Part shown: positions 34,210-45,759 of the stretch, piece by piece
Layout of the letters: the number at the start of each line of letters is the position of its first letter
Position numbering within the stretch: the first letter of the stretch is position 1
Source of the DNA: Phorcus lineatus
Taxonomy: Eukaryota; Mollusca; Gastropoda; Trochida; Trochidae
Assembly: GCA_921293015.1 (NCBI GenBank)
Contig: OV121086.1
Span: forward strand, 30,986,254-31,050,253
DNA length: 64,000 nt
Reading direction: 5' to 3'
Program-made: the position numbers and the translations under genes
The notes under the pieces: model-generated
Databases searched by the model: none
The model's input: the letters and a program-made list of their open reading frames with translations, nothing else
What the model was told of the DNA's origin: nothing

Positions 34210-36590
34210 GCATAATTTACTCGCAAATGGCCATTTTTACACGATATCGTTTCAAATAATGGACTCTTCGAGCGTTCCAAACAATATTGATTTGAAATCA
34301 TAATTATTGCCCCAAACTCTGCTTGGAAAATCTGAAGTCTCTCAAGTGTACTTATGTCATTATAATGGGCATGATTAATGGAATATGTTAGAATTGGCGA
34401 CAAAGTGCCCATGTTTTCTGGTTGACGAGGGCATAATTACTGTGATATATAGGCGTATTTACAATTAATAGGATCATTTTCTTACTATGATGCAATATGC
34501 CATTTATCCTTAAGTTTCACATTACAGCAGACTGTAGGAGTGATACCAATGTTTTCAAAAGGCATTGAAACATATGTTTTTTCATATATTGAAAATGAAA
34601 TCGAAGTAGATATAAAAGTATAAACCCTATAAATTCAATATTTCTACCGGTTAGAAGGTAATGTAAATGAGTTGCATTAACATTAGGAATTAGGAAAGTT
34701 CTATTGGGGTATTTTTTGTGGAAACGAAATTCAAGTGGACATTGTGTTTTTACATGACTTTTTTAGTACATGGTTATACCATAACCCAGTTGAAACGAGT
34801 CACTAAGGGAAACATTTTGGTTTATTTAAATTTGACAACTAGGTAAATGAGCGCGCACTCGGTAAAATAAAAAATAAATGAACAGTGAAACCATTCTTTG
34901 GTTTTACGAGTGTGAAAAAACTTTCTAGAGCATTATGCGGCACTGTTGAGTAGTCCTATCACAAATCATATGTAAATGAGTGAATATTCTAACAATACAT
35001 ATAGTCAATGTTTATTATATACAGCACCTTTTTTCAAGTCACTTATCTCTTAACAAAATGGCGGACTTGATACCGCCAGGTCAAACCCTAAAACTCTAGA
35101 AATATCCGTCCTAGATATTACCAGACATAGTTACTGAATAAATATTAATATGCCGCATGATGGCCAATTTAGATCTTACTTCATAATTTAATTATACTAA
35201 ACACAGATGGATTCTAAACATGAATTTTATAGTCAGGAAAAGATGGAACAAATTTCAGATAGTACAGACATTTTCAAGTAAGGTGGGCTAAATATTAATC
35301 TGTAAAAACGATCACTAATGCATCAAAAGTCAAAACATGTAAGACAAACAAAATTTTCTGTTTTTCATCATATCAAACTTTACGGCATATGGTCAGCGCT
35401 GTTTTCCTAATTTTCTTTCTCCGAAACGTCCCAGTGCGTGTTTATCGTAAATATGCGGAACACATCGTAGTTTACGTTGTCGTACCCGCATCTATAGCAA
35501 CAAGGCCTTCGAAGCTTATTATGACAACGAGGCAGCTTCGTTCGCCGATGTTTTTTTCTAAACACTCCGTACACCGATTTGAGTGGCATGTGATGCCAGG
35601 AGCTTGCAAACAGATGTTAAGAAGCTGTTTTACATATGTACTGCCTACTAGAAAACGATTGTTCGACCTCTCGTAAGACGGAAACAAATATAATAGGTAG
35701 CATTAGTTTGGGTAATATATACTGCCCCCCACATGTTAAATCTTCTGACTTTCAAGAAGGCTTAATCTGGATATGGTTTGAGCCCATTCCTGAAGCGGTT
35801 CCCGAGTTTTCGAAAATATGGGTCGGTTTCGATTTCATTTACAAAAGGGGGGACATTTTCGTTAAAAGCGTTTTAGTCTTTCATGATGGACCTTGATATA
35901 TGTACACATCCGTCGTGAAGTAATGGTAAATTATCTACGAATGGGAACCTTTTTTTTTATTGTGGTTGCGCCCCTATCTGTGTTTTATTAAGAACTTTCT
36001 AATCACGGTTCATAGCTCCAATTCTAATGAAAACAGCCCTGTAGATCATCTAAGTCAAAGTTAGAAGTGTTAAAATTACAAGCATTACGATACTTTAAGT
36101 CAAATGTTTTCATTGTGTATGATATGTGACGTAAAGAAACGTTCATACTCGAATTGAATGCACCATCTTTCTCATTGGCGTTCTGAAGTTTAACTTTTTT
36201 ATCCAAAGTTCTAAAATAAAAGTAGCCGTTTAGATCATTTCATGTAATATTGAGATCTCGTGTGATTTAGGCTTACAGTGGCTTATATCTGGACAACATA
36301 CTTTCTTCTAGCACGGGCTCTATCAGTTGCTAATGGAATCTAACCGTTCATTATTTTAGATAGAAACACACAAACCGGTTTGAAATTTACTTATTGCATA
36401 CTGAAAAGAGGTCTTGTGAAGTTGAATTAAAAGAGAAATCAGAACTTTTATACACAAGATTTCCGGCACCAAATTAGCACACTTTTGTTTTTTCAATAAT
36501 GCCCTTGAGTTCTTGGATACCGCTGATAGATTCTCTGTCTAGAACCATAACTTCATCAAGCACGCATTGCTGGCGCGAATTCATCCGATA
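34210..36590. other. Non-coding interval with one YY1-type start
   Basis: AAAATGGCGGACTTG at about 35055 resembles the minus-strand start near 34.1 kb. It reads MADLIPPGQTLKL before a stop and lies within a TGGCGG/CCGCCA hairpin. A 95-codon frame at 35389-35676 has frames open on the opposite strand and no domain. Nothing else stands out. Confidence 0.35.
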
Positions 36591-36599
36591 GTGTGAATT

Positions 36600-36990
36600 A
36601 AGTATACAACGATATGTCTTACTTATGCCCAGGGGAGATGGTCTTATCGTCCGACGTGGTCGTATCATATCTCGCATCTTACTTCGCGGAAAATTCACAC
36701 TTTCCACGTGGTGAGAATAATCGGCGTAAAATGCCTGAAATCCTAAAGGTATCTCTCTTTGAAGTGAGGAGTGATGGCATATCTCAACAGCCAATGGGAT
36801 TTCCTGCCTTCCCATCTATCTGACATTTCTGCCTGATTGGCCAGACAGGACGCGAGATTCGGCGAGAACGGACGTTGTCAAGGCAAACACGTGCGATTAG
36901 TGACGTCATGCATTACCCGCACGAGATTCACGGGGAACATTCGCAGACGGGAGAGAATAGCGGTAAAGAATTCACCGATGATTACAGTTA
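36600..36990. promoter_or_regulatory. Promoter-like patch: two CCAAT boxes, CRE and E-box
   Basis: CCACGTGG (36704-36711), CCAAT (36791-36795), ATTGG (36836-36840, an inverted CCAAT box) and a perfect TGACGTCA (36901-36908) fall in one CpG-rich patch. Paired CCAAT boxes about 45 bases apart plus a CRE are typical of NF-Y/CREB-driven promoters. A 113-codon minus-strand frame (36474-36815) whose end reads GIQELKGIIEKTKVC overlaps it, without recognisable family. Confidence 0.35.
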
Positions 36991-37960
36991 CCGCTTTCAT
37001 TCGATTTGACCTATTTGAGAAGGCGAATTTCAGAAATACCCGTCAAAATTGATAAGTGTTGATTGAACAATGATAAGCATGTTGTACAATAATAACAACA
37101 TTATCCAATGCGCTGTCATTTCAGTTCACAATCCACCACCATGTATGCATTCCACAGCTTACAAAAAAGTGCACCAGCTTTGCAGAATTTGACATATTGT
37201 GTATAAGAACACACGCAAACGGGACCCGTCAACGCGGACAGACGTTTTCATAGAACAACTTCCTTTCTTTAACTAGTTACGTATGAAACAAGCGTTGTGA
37301 GTTTAGGTCAAACATGTATTTGTTTTCTTTTAATAACTACAACCGTGCTAGCTATTTGAAAGTGTTTGTTTTTTACTTGAAACAGAATTTTCCGCGGAAG
37401 TTTTTATGAAAATGCATATATATATTTTAGAACTTGACGCGAATACAATAGTGGTCGGTATTCTTGGTATACCTGTCGTGCATTTCTCATATGCTCAGTC
37501 GGATATTCTTACCCTATTCTCATTTCATAACTTTGTGGGCGTCACATAATTCTGAATAGCATTTGGCAATGATATATTAAACATCGCTACTGACATACTT
37601 CAAGGTTATTTTCCTGCTGAAATCACAATGCTTATCTTTAATTTTGTTGTAAAATGTTTAATATTTGGCTTACAAATAATACTAGCTAATTGTTTTTTTC
37701 GATTTGACTTAAATGTGGCACATAAACCGAAGCTGAATGTTTACAACAGAAAAATGAACAAAACAACAAACAATATGGAAATTCATTTACAAGATACGCC
37801 CATGTACGTAAAGATATATTTATATATAGCGCCCGACACTTGCGTCGAAAGCATGAATCCGTATGAGATTCAAGTATCAATGTATACATAGCCTGCGGTC
37901 AACAAAAAGAAAACGGGATAGGAGGCTTCAAAGCTCTCTTCAAAGTCGTTTTTCTTCCCC
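36990..37960. other. Non-coding interval
   Basis: Nothing recognised. AT-rich, with 87- and 67-codon frames on opposite strands that cancel each other as evidence. Confidence 0.4.
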
Positions 37961-37964
37961 ACAG

Positions 37965-38083
37965 ACCAATTCAAGTGTTCCTGCAAACGACATTCTGTAA
38001 CCGAAAACCGGAACCAGTTCCATCGTGCCTACTTCCGGTTTCCCCGGAAAGTGTTCCGGTTGTGCGCCATGTCTGGGTCGCTG
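37965..38083 (+). CDS. Candidate 119-base exon or ETS-rich promoter
   Basis: A strong acceptor (TTTTTCTTCCCCACAG ending at 37964) and a donor (CTG|GTATGC at 38083) bound a frame with no stop: DQFKCSCKRHSVTENRNQFH and on, through ...RFPRKVFRLCAMSGSL. It is G+C-rich against AT-rich flanks. The same stretch contains four CCGGAA/TTCCGG ETS cores in about 80 bases and GCGCCATGTCTGGG, so it could instead be a TATA-less promoter whose first exon starts at the ATG at 38069 (MSGSL). No family recognised. Confidence 0.3.
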
Positions 38084-38089
38084 GTATGC

Positions 38090-38728
38090 GTTTGTTGATA
38101 TTCAAAGCTGATATGCAGTCTTTTATATCTGAAAATGGAAACATGTGACGCCTGCTTGAGATACATCTCTAGAGTAATATCAAAACTGGATAGAATGCCA
38201 AGTGTTCGCTTAGTATTAATGCTAAAAGGGCAAATACGTTAATTGTTCTGCGACATACATGTGTTTCATCACCTCTCGCAGATACTGAAGTTATATTCAC
38301 TTTTATCACATGGCGGCCATGTTGATTTCAGACTAGTCATGGCTCCTTTTTTTTATCTAAAATGTTCGATCGAAATGTCTGAAAACTTAAAGATGTTCGC
38401 TGCAAAAGAACTGCCCAGTATGTCTAGGAACATCATTCAATGAGAGATCGCGGACATCGATTGAGCGAATAGGGACTTCTTATTGAATTCTTAACAATTT
38501 TGTTCCACTCTCGGTTACTTTGACGTTCAGTCTAGTTTAACAGTGTTCACAATTATAGGTAACACGGCTTCTCTGTAAATTATCCTCAAGGGTTACTGTC
38601 CATGTGAAATTGCTGTGAGATCTAGATTTCTTGTTGACTTCCCACGTCTTGTTTTTGTCGGGCATTGGTATTTTTGACAGTAATGTTTTCAGAAAACTAA
38701 ATAACATTGCAACTTACATGATCTTATT
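38090..38728. other. Non-coding interval
   Basis: No gene recognised. CACATGGCGGCCATG near 38308 is a YY1-like palindrome. Confidence 0.35.
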
Positions 38729-38730
38729 AG

Positions 38731-38968
38731 GTATGTCCCTCCACAAAGTCCCTCTTCACAGTCCCTAAAGTAAAGACAACCACATTTGGAAATAGAACAT
38801 TCTCTTTCGCAGCAGCATCAAAATGGAACCTTCCGCAGAAACTCTAAAAGTCTGTCAATTCAGAACAATATTCTTAAAGAAACTAAAAAACCATCTGTTC
38901 CAGCAGTGTTACCTTTGACTGCGCACTTGGCATACAGTCTAGTGTGATGGATGCGCAATATATGTGCA

Positions 38969-39001
<33 letters not shown>
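38731..39001 (+). mobile_element. 5'-truncated LINE: ORF2 C-terminus and (ATT)n tail
   Basis: The frame STKSLFTVPKVKTTTFGNRT, continuing FSFAAASKWNLPQKL, matches the C-terminal segment of CR1/L2-type LINE ORF2 proteins (typically ...VPxxKTKTYGxRSFSVAAPxxWNxLP). After a one-base frameshift near 38840 it continues FRTIFLKKLKNHLFQQCYL to a TGA at 38916-38918, matching the FKxxLKTHLFxxAY end of those proteins. A short 3' tail with ATGCGCAATATATGTGCAAT leads into about 11 ATT repeats (from 38969), the usual 3' end of such elements. The 5' end is missing. Clade within CR1/L2 not certain. Confidence 0.85.
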
Positions 39002-39002
<1 letters not shown>

Positions 39003-39402
39003 CTAAGAAATGTAGAAGAATGAGAGAGTAAGAACTTCCCTGAAGTGACAAATCAAGAATGTCGATCAATAAAAGACTGAAATTGATCTAAATTTATTCC
39101 AAATTGGGTTAAAAGCTGGAGGGCAAAGTATGTCCCCTAATTAGTTTACGTTAACAGAAATATCTTTGGTTGTTATCAAACTTCATTTGTAATTTCGTAT
39201 CTCGAATGGAAATAGCATATCTTGTTGAGCGAAATGACTATATACGTCACTCAGAGTAATGAGAACTTGTATAAGGATATATGCATTTAATCATAACTGG
39301 GTATTTCCCCGGATAATTAATTAAGGAAGAATGGGAGTAAAATGTACACTGAATCGTCGAGGTTTTCCAGTTAGTCTACGTAAGTCTTCATTTTATAAAG
39401 CC

Positions 39403-39763
39403 TTAAAGGCACAGTGGCACGTTGTTTTCAAGATACATGAATTAATCTCAAGCAAGCGAACAAAATGTTTCCAATTTCATGACAAAGTTTTTAATCAAAA
39501 GAAGCATTTTTAAAAATCACGTACTACCACTCTATTAAGTTCTGCGAATCCATTTCCCTACTTCAGATGATTATAAGGTGTTCACACAATAATGGCTGTC
39601 GGTGGTTTTTGCTTGATTCTTTATCATATCCTTTAAGACTACAGATGATCGGGTTGAGTAATGAGAGGTTTTGCCATCTGTAGGGTATAAACCTGGCAAA
39701 AACTTATCTCTATTTGGGAAAATTTGAAGAAATGAATCGAAAAACGTGTTACTGATCCTTTAA
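39403..39763 (+). mobile_element. TTAA-family MITE, copy 2
   Basis: TTAA at both ends. The left inverted repeat AAGGCACAGTGGCACG faces the complement CGTGTTACTGATCCTT on the right. Internal landmarks are CATTTCCCTACTTCAGATGA, GGTGTTCACACAATAATGG, TTTGCTTGATTC and GGGTTGAGTAATGAGAGGTT. TTAA target duplication is typical of piggyBac-type transposition. At 361 bases it cannot encode a transposase. Confidence 0.75.
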
Positions 39764-39764
39764 G

Positions 39765-41440
39765 GTGATCGTAAGTTAATAAGTATTTTTAGTTCAATTT
39801 TAAAAAATGGGAGAAAGGTTGATCTTAGTAAAGTTTGCTGAAGGTCCTTGTGAAAGGAGGTCCTGAATTAATGGTTTTACGAAGTTGACTTTTAATGCAA
39901 GTACAGAAAATATAATTGATATGTTGTCGTGCTTCGAACGCTATCTTCCAAACTCAAAGATTTCATTTGACAAGCATTCTTCAAATTACATTTCAGGGGC
40001 TGTATTAAGTCTACTTTACTTATATGCTAAATGCTATGCGATAAGGATGCCAAAGAAGCCTATATCATCCTCGTGCCGTACAAACACAAATCCGGCATGT
40101 CGTAATAGTGGCGAAAGGACTATCAGCAGAAGTCTGTTGATTTAAGATATATTTAGTCTGAAAGATAGGAGGCATGGAATTTATATTCTTAGTGTTAGAA
40201 TCCATGATAGTGTTTTGAGAAGAGCGCAACTCAAGGGAAAGGATATCTCCAAATGTAACAACTGAATCCAATGTAGGGGAATAATCAATTGTTTTTCTAG
40301 TCCGCAAGACGTTTACGTTGTAATCGTTCCGTGTTTGCGAACGTTTGAACAATGGTGCGTTTCTTTATTGTTGCTGTATATGATGCATAGACGTAGAAAT
40401 GTCATACATTTTGTTAAATAATATTGTTATAACAAGGGAAAATAATTACAACTCTATTACATGGAAAAATGTTCACATGTCAAAGTTATTGTTTGTCGTT
40501 TAGAAATTTTAACTGTGAGTTTGGATTTTCATTCCGTTAAAGAGTTAAATGGCATACCATACGTGCTAACTTATAATGGATAATTCTAAATGCAAAAAGA
40601 TAGATTAAACCTATTTTTTTATAGTTTCAATCCTAATTTCAATTCAATTAAATTGGTGATGAATTACTGTATTTGATATCTTTAATAACATTACATAGTC
40701 CCAAATACAATTAATTCTTATTAGGTAAGGAATACAATGTATATCAAGCTTTAGACGCTGAATGGAAGATATTTCAAATTTTACGAGAATTTCATCCTTT
40801 TTGATCGATTGTGATAGTGATAGGACTCAAGTCAGAAAAGAGCTTACATAACGGCAGACAAACGACTTTTCTGATAGCACAAAACTGCATAGTCAGCGTT
40901 TTCTTATACGGTTGAATGTGTTCAGACAGTGGGCATCGATTGGCGTCAAAACAAGGGCAATTACTCCGAGAGAGAGACAATAAACCGGTTTCTATCGGTA
41001 TTTATGACAAATCGAATATCATAGCTAAGTTCATAGACAGCAATAACTAGGGTTCTGGTCCGTCAGAAAATTGACTTGGGGATATTATTGTTCTCATTAA
41101 AAGTCCTTTATCGTGGAAAATAGAAATAACATTAAAATAAAAGAGAAACGGTGTCTAGTTGTTACCGTGACGAATGAAACAAAATCAAGACCTTTGATAT
41201 TATAAACCTGGAGTTACAGAGATGTCAATAAAAATAGGATAGATGATTGGGAACTCATTTTGGTAAATAATTATGCAGGGTAAAATTTGACAAATGAGTG
41301 CTGTGTAAGAGTGTAAACCTTTAAATGATTTAAAATACCAACCTAGATTTCTTCTTCTGAATTTTTTTTATGAAAGTAAGATAAAAAAAATATGTATAAA
41401 AAGACTGCAAGATGTATCGTTTCTAATAGGTTTTACAACA
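39765..41440. other. Non-coding interval
   Basis: No gene, repeat or RNA recognised. Frames of 86 and 95 codons overlap on opposite strands near 40.1 kb. Confidence 0.4.
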
Positions 41441-41641
41441 ATGTTTGATAATAAATCAATTTCAAGTAAATATCAACCCGATAAAACAACATCATTCCGC
41501 AAACTAGAAACCATAGACAGAAGTAAACTTCACTTCGATTTTGCGTCGGGACCAAGGCCACAATTTAACCAACCAAGCTTTCATCGCGAAAGTGTTGAGG
41601 TCGTGCGAAATCAGCAAGTCATTCATGAAGAGATGTTTTGA
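41441..41641 (+). CDS. Weak candidate coding frame, 66 codons
   Basis: Reads MFDNKSISSKYQPDKTTSFR and ends ...RNQQVIHEEMF. It is hydrophilic, with few Leu and Ile, unlike the random frames around it, and is locally richer in C and G. The frame stays open for some codons before the ATG. No family recognised; length is within chance. Confidence 0.18.
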   Translation: MFDNKSISSKYQPDKTTSFRKLETIDRSKLHFDFASGPRPQFNQPSFHRESVEVVRNQQVIHEEMF

Positions 41642-41862
41642 CATTTCTGTGAGACTTTTCACCACTTCAGACACATAAAATTCCCTAGATATTCAGGCCC
41701 ACGCTTTCGACATATTGTACACGATTCGGCTTAAACATTAAGCTGTCTGTACTTCTCTGTAGTCCGACGGTGTCAAGAAAGATGTTGTAGATCGCTTCCA
41801 TCGATCCTTTAACTAAATGACCTCCCAAAGCAACAAGCAGTCAGTCCGTGCTGAAATCTGTC

Positions 41863-42045
41863 TGCACGTGAAATCCGTGTTGAAACTGACTAGACTTGAA
41901 CCGTTTTGCACGTGAAATCCGTGCTTAGATTGTTAGATTTGAAATACTTTGCACGTGAAATCAATGCTTAAATTGCTAGCTTTTTGCACGTGAAATCCGT
42001 GTTAAAATCTTCTAGATTTGAAACACTTTGCACGTGAAATTAGTG
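41863..42045. repeat. Minisatellite with TGCACGTGAAATCC in every unit
   Basis: Five copies start at 41863, 41907, 41950, 41985 and 42029, spaced 35-44 bases. Each begins TGCACGTGAAATCCGTG, or a close variant, followed by TTAAA and CTAGATTTGAAA-type segments ending in CTTT. The CACGTG E-box is intact in all five copies although the rest of the unit varies. Confidence 0.85.
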
Positions 42046-42049
42046 TATC

Positions 42050-42920
42050 TACAATCATGTTGATAACATCTATGTCTGCACGGACATTTCATGCGTTACC
42101 TAAAATACGTCATAATTGCTTAAGTCTTTGGGGAGGCTTGCAATTTAGAAATCATGGAATGAGGAATCATATGTTACGCATATGTGCACTGAAATATTGA
42201 TATTGATATGGTTATGATAAAATTCATCCTGTTGATTTCGTTAAGTATTATACAAATACACTGCAGGTGAAATCGGTACTCCTGATGCAATCTAATGATG
42301 ATGAACTTGAAATAGATATATATAATGGAAAACTGTGAACAAATGGGTCTTTCAATAACTCACCAGAGGTGTTTTTGATAAGTAGCCTGTTTTCGCTTTC
42401 ATGATAAACGTTCCTTTCTAAGTCGTTTCAACTTTTTATATAATGACCAATAATTCAATAAATACATCGGATGTTTTTATGAAATTATATGCCTTTAAAG
42501 AATTTATGTCAATAAGTTTAGCAGTTTGAAAACAAAATGAAGCAAAATTATTGATAACTTGTGTATTGACATTTACAAAAACCTGGATTTTTTATCTAAA
42601 AAAAGATGATAAAAAAATCTATTTGGGTTGGTTTAAGATTTGACAATGTCGGAATTGAAGCACGGCTTGATTTGTTGAAAATGTCCGCCTTTTTAACACT
42701 AAGTCCTCTTTTCTCTTCTTTTCATGCTTTCTTTGGGACATTATCTGCGGTTATAAAAACAGCAAACCATTTCATATTTATGTCCATTGCTCACTTTATC
42801 TGGATGGCGTGTAATGAAAAGAACTTTTATGAAACCATTTCATTCTTCAGTTGACGGGTTTCTCTCCGGGGATTCCCGTTTGTCAAGTAACATATCAACG
42901 CCGAAAATATAAGACGTCGG
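42050..42920. other. Non-coding interval
   Basis: No gene recognised. A single degenerate CTGCAGGTGAAATCGGT near 42262 may be an outlier of the array to the left. Confidence 0.35.
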
Positions 42921-42925
42921 TCTTG

Positions 42926-42964
42926 AGGTCACGTTGACATTAAAATGCAAGGTCACTTTGACCC
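42926..42964. promoter_or_regulatory. Two IR3 (estrogen-response-like) palindromes
   Basis: AGGTCACGTTGACAT (42926-42940) and AGGTCACTTTGACCC (42950-42964) both have inverted half-sites spaced by three bases, the arrangement of estrogen response elements. The second contains the exact core GGTCAnnnTGACC. The first differs by one base in its right half. Their centres are 24 bases apart. Which receptor, if any, binds is unknown; RXR, ERR and ER orthologues exist in molluscs. Confidence 0.45.
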
Positions 42965-44115
42965 GTAACGATATTAACTCTGTTTTTGCTTTCATCTGCG
43001 CAAAACAAATTCTCTTTGTATTTGATTTGACTTTTCTCCTAATACAATTTATGCTCGACAATAAAACGAGATAAACAAATTGAATTTAAAACAGCGTGAT
43101 GCTATTAACGCTAGCCCTAAGGAGAATGAAGTTATTTGGCAGTATAAGTCTCATATTATTGCTCGTGTTATCTAAGGGGGGTCCGAACGGAGGAGAGTTG
43201 ATTTTAGTTTAACCCCGTTTTACAAATATCCCACACTGGGGTAACATAGTTTTTATGCTGGCGGAAAGACCACAAGTCCTTTTTGATGAGGTATTGGAGA
43301 CAAAACTTGCGATAGTTTACAATTAACGATGTCAGGAATTCATGTTGAATTGAGTTTTTGTTTTATCTAAACATGCAACAAAATCTATATTAGAAATAAT
43401 GCTAATTTAACTAATAATTTGAATTGTTCGAAATATGCTTTTACAATGATTGAAAACATGTTTAATTGAATAAGGTGATTTTGGGAATAGACTAACATCA
43501 GTCCCTGTAAAAAATATTTCACCAAAAATTTATTTTTCAATATTTGGTATGAAATAATATAAAAAAGGACTTGCAAACTTTTCCTAGACTAAAGAAGGCT
43601 CCTTTGATATTTTGCCATAGGGTTTGGATGACGGACTAATTTTGGAAATACGTGATGTGGACAAATAAAGCATGTATTAACAACAGAAATATGTCTTGTG
43701 ACATAAGGCCACCTTAGCTGCACATGCTAAGATGATCTTCGGAAGTTAAAATCGCCTGAAAGCGTTTCACGTCGGAGAGCTATTCAATTGACGACGCATT
43801 GGGCAAAACATTATAGTGGAGAGCAGTTTAATTCTCATGCTTAAAAAACAAAAGGCAACAAAAATATTTTCAAAGGCAGGGGTTTGTCAACACGCAATGA
43901 TAAAATCTTCTTCAAGAAACAAATGCAGTTAACGTCCTCTAGTCGTGAAACCTAGCACTCCTGAACTGAATTTATCTGGAAATGTACTTGACAGTATTTT
44001 TAACTTCCATATCCTCTTCTTCAACAGTATTATGTAACGTTTAAGGATCATTTTTAAACGGGGAATGCTCATCATTGTTGAATTACATAAAAGGTTCGAT
44101 CGCAAATCATAGTAT
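42965..44115. other. Non-coding interval
   Basis: Nothing recognised. Confidence 0.4.
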
Positions 44116-44492
44116 GCTCTCAGAAATGTAATAAACATATGTTGTAAGCCGTATTGTCCAAAAACATGATATCTGGATAACCACATGGTCCGAAAACGCG
44201 ATATTTGGAAACCCGTATGGTCCGGAAAAAAATGATCTGGAAACGCGCGTGGTCTGAAGAAGTATTATCTTGAATATGATCGAAACCATAAAATCTGTAG
44301 ACTCGTATGGTCTCAAAATGTAATATCTGCAAACCCCTCGTCCCAAAAGTAATAACAAGAAACCGTTTTGGGGACACCAATCTAGTCCCAAAACGTAAAA
44401 TTGGAATACTATATGGCCGCAAAAGGAAACATTTTGAAATCCATATGGTCACAAAATGTAAGATCTAGAAATGCATATATTCCCAAAACGTT
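44116..44492. repeat. Tandem array, about 32-bp unit, about 11 copies
   Basis: Degenerate unit GTCCCAAAACGTAATATCTG, then GAAACCCATATG. Copies at the ends are easiest to read; the middle (44255-44390) is interrupted and longer. Overlapping minus-strand frames of 85-110 codons here show repeated FGT, FRTIR and ISK-type blocks and are products of the repeat, not genes. Confidence 0.8.
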
Positions 44493-44494
44493 TT

Positions 44495-45502
44495 TGGTCA
44501 TGCGAAGAGTCTTGAACATATTGCATTTAAAGTTTTGACGATGCTGAAAATATTAAGCTATTGAAGAGAGTTATGTTTGTCCATGTGCAGTGTTATTCGA
44601 AGGGCTTTACGTAAACATATCTTGTCTCTTTTTGACACCTTGCAGAGAGAAAGTATGATACTGAGCGTGATGAGGGCTCTGAGGTCATCAAATGACCATT
44701 GACGAACATAAAGATGATTTTTTAGAAATAAGGTGTACCATATTTTACATTGTTTTATCGCGTGGTTGTTCTCTTAAAAAAACATACAAAGTGTTTGCCA
44801 CTAGCATCTTGACAGCTCACTCTGTCGTCACATACTTCTTGTATTCGGACATGTTTATAAAAATTAAGATAATAATGATAAATCTAAAGCTGATTTGGTT
44901 TTTTTAATTTCCTATTCGCAATACTCTCACAAATTCAAATTCTATGTCATTAAACGATTTATCTGAATACAAAAAAAGTAAATTTGTGTGTATCTCAAGG
45001 TTGATCTCAATTGTAATTATCGTTCTCACCCGGAACCAAAGACAATATAACTAAGAAAGAATATTTCACAATACTGAAAAGAAACTAGTGAATGTTAATA
45101 TTTGTAACACTTAAATTACTTAAAATGATTTGACCAACAACATCGTTAAGTGTACTCGATGACCCCCTCTTCAAACACAGCGTTACCTGATAACGCTATG
45201 ATAGTATCTGATGATACTCAGATATGGCATTGATGCGTTTATAACCCTGCCTTTAGTATTGTATAACTCGCTGTTGAAAAGGCCCTGTCAGTGACGAAGT
45301 TAAACGTCATCGACTTTCTAAATGAGTAGAGGATGAAACACTATAAGGGTAGAAATCTGAGAAAGATGCGTGTATGAAGCTGGTGCAAGACTTTTGTCCA
45401 TCAGTATTACGCGATTTGACAGTAAAATTATATACAGATGTGCAGTGTTCTTTTTAAGGTTTTGACATAGACACTGGTTTTAAAGAAGACCGTTTTTTTT
45501 GT
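44495..45502. other. Non-coding interval
   Basis: Nothing recognised. Confidence 0.4.
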
Positions 45503-45758
45503 TTAAAGGGACTGTTGGAGGAGTTTTTTTCAATGTCAGTATTTCATGAAGTAAAGTTACTTACACACCTCTTATTCTTTGGTAAAAAACGATCTACATT
45601 TCAGGAACAAATGAAATGAGTATTTGTATAAGAAAAATTTCGGTTCCTTCGCAGGTTACCCTTATATAATCACTTTGACTCAACTGAGCAACTTTTCATA
45701 ATTCATACTCCTTGGTGAAAGGCCATTTTTTGGCAAAATAACGCGACGACCACCTTAA
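45503..45758. mobile_element. Possible second TTAA-flanked MITE type
   Basis: TTAA at 45503-45506 and 45755-45758 bracket loosely inverted ends: TTAAAGGGACTGTTGGAGGA on the left against the complement of GCGACGACCACCTTAA on the right. The outer bases resemble the five-copy TTAA family but the interior landmarks of that family are absent. About 256 bases. Confidence 0.35.
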
Positions 45759-45759
45759 A

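Noticed and set aside
34191-36000. Ribosomal protein gene downstream of the TOP-like start
   Set aside because: No exon with recognisable ribosomal protein sequence could be found in the following kilobases.
44107-44452. Overlapping minus-strand frames of 94 and 110 codons
   Set aside because: Artefacts of the 32-bp tandem array.
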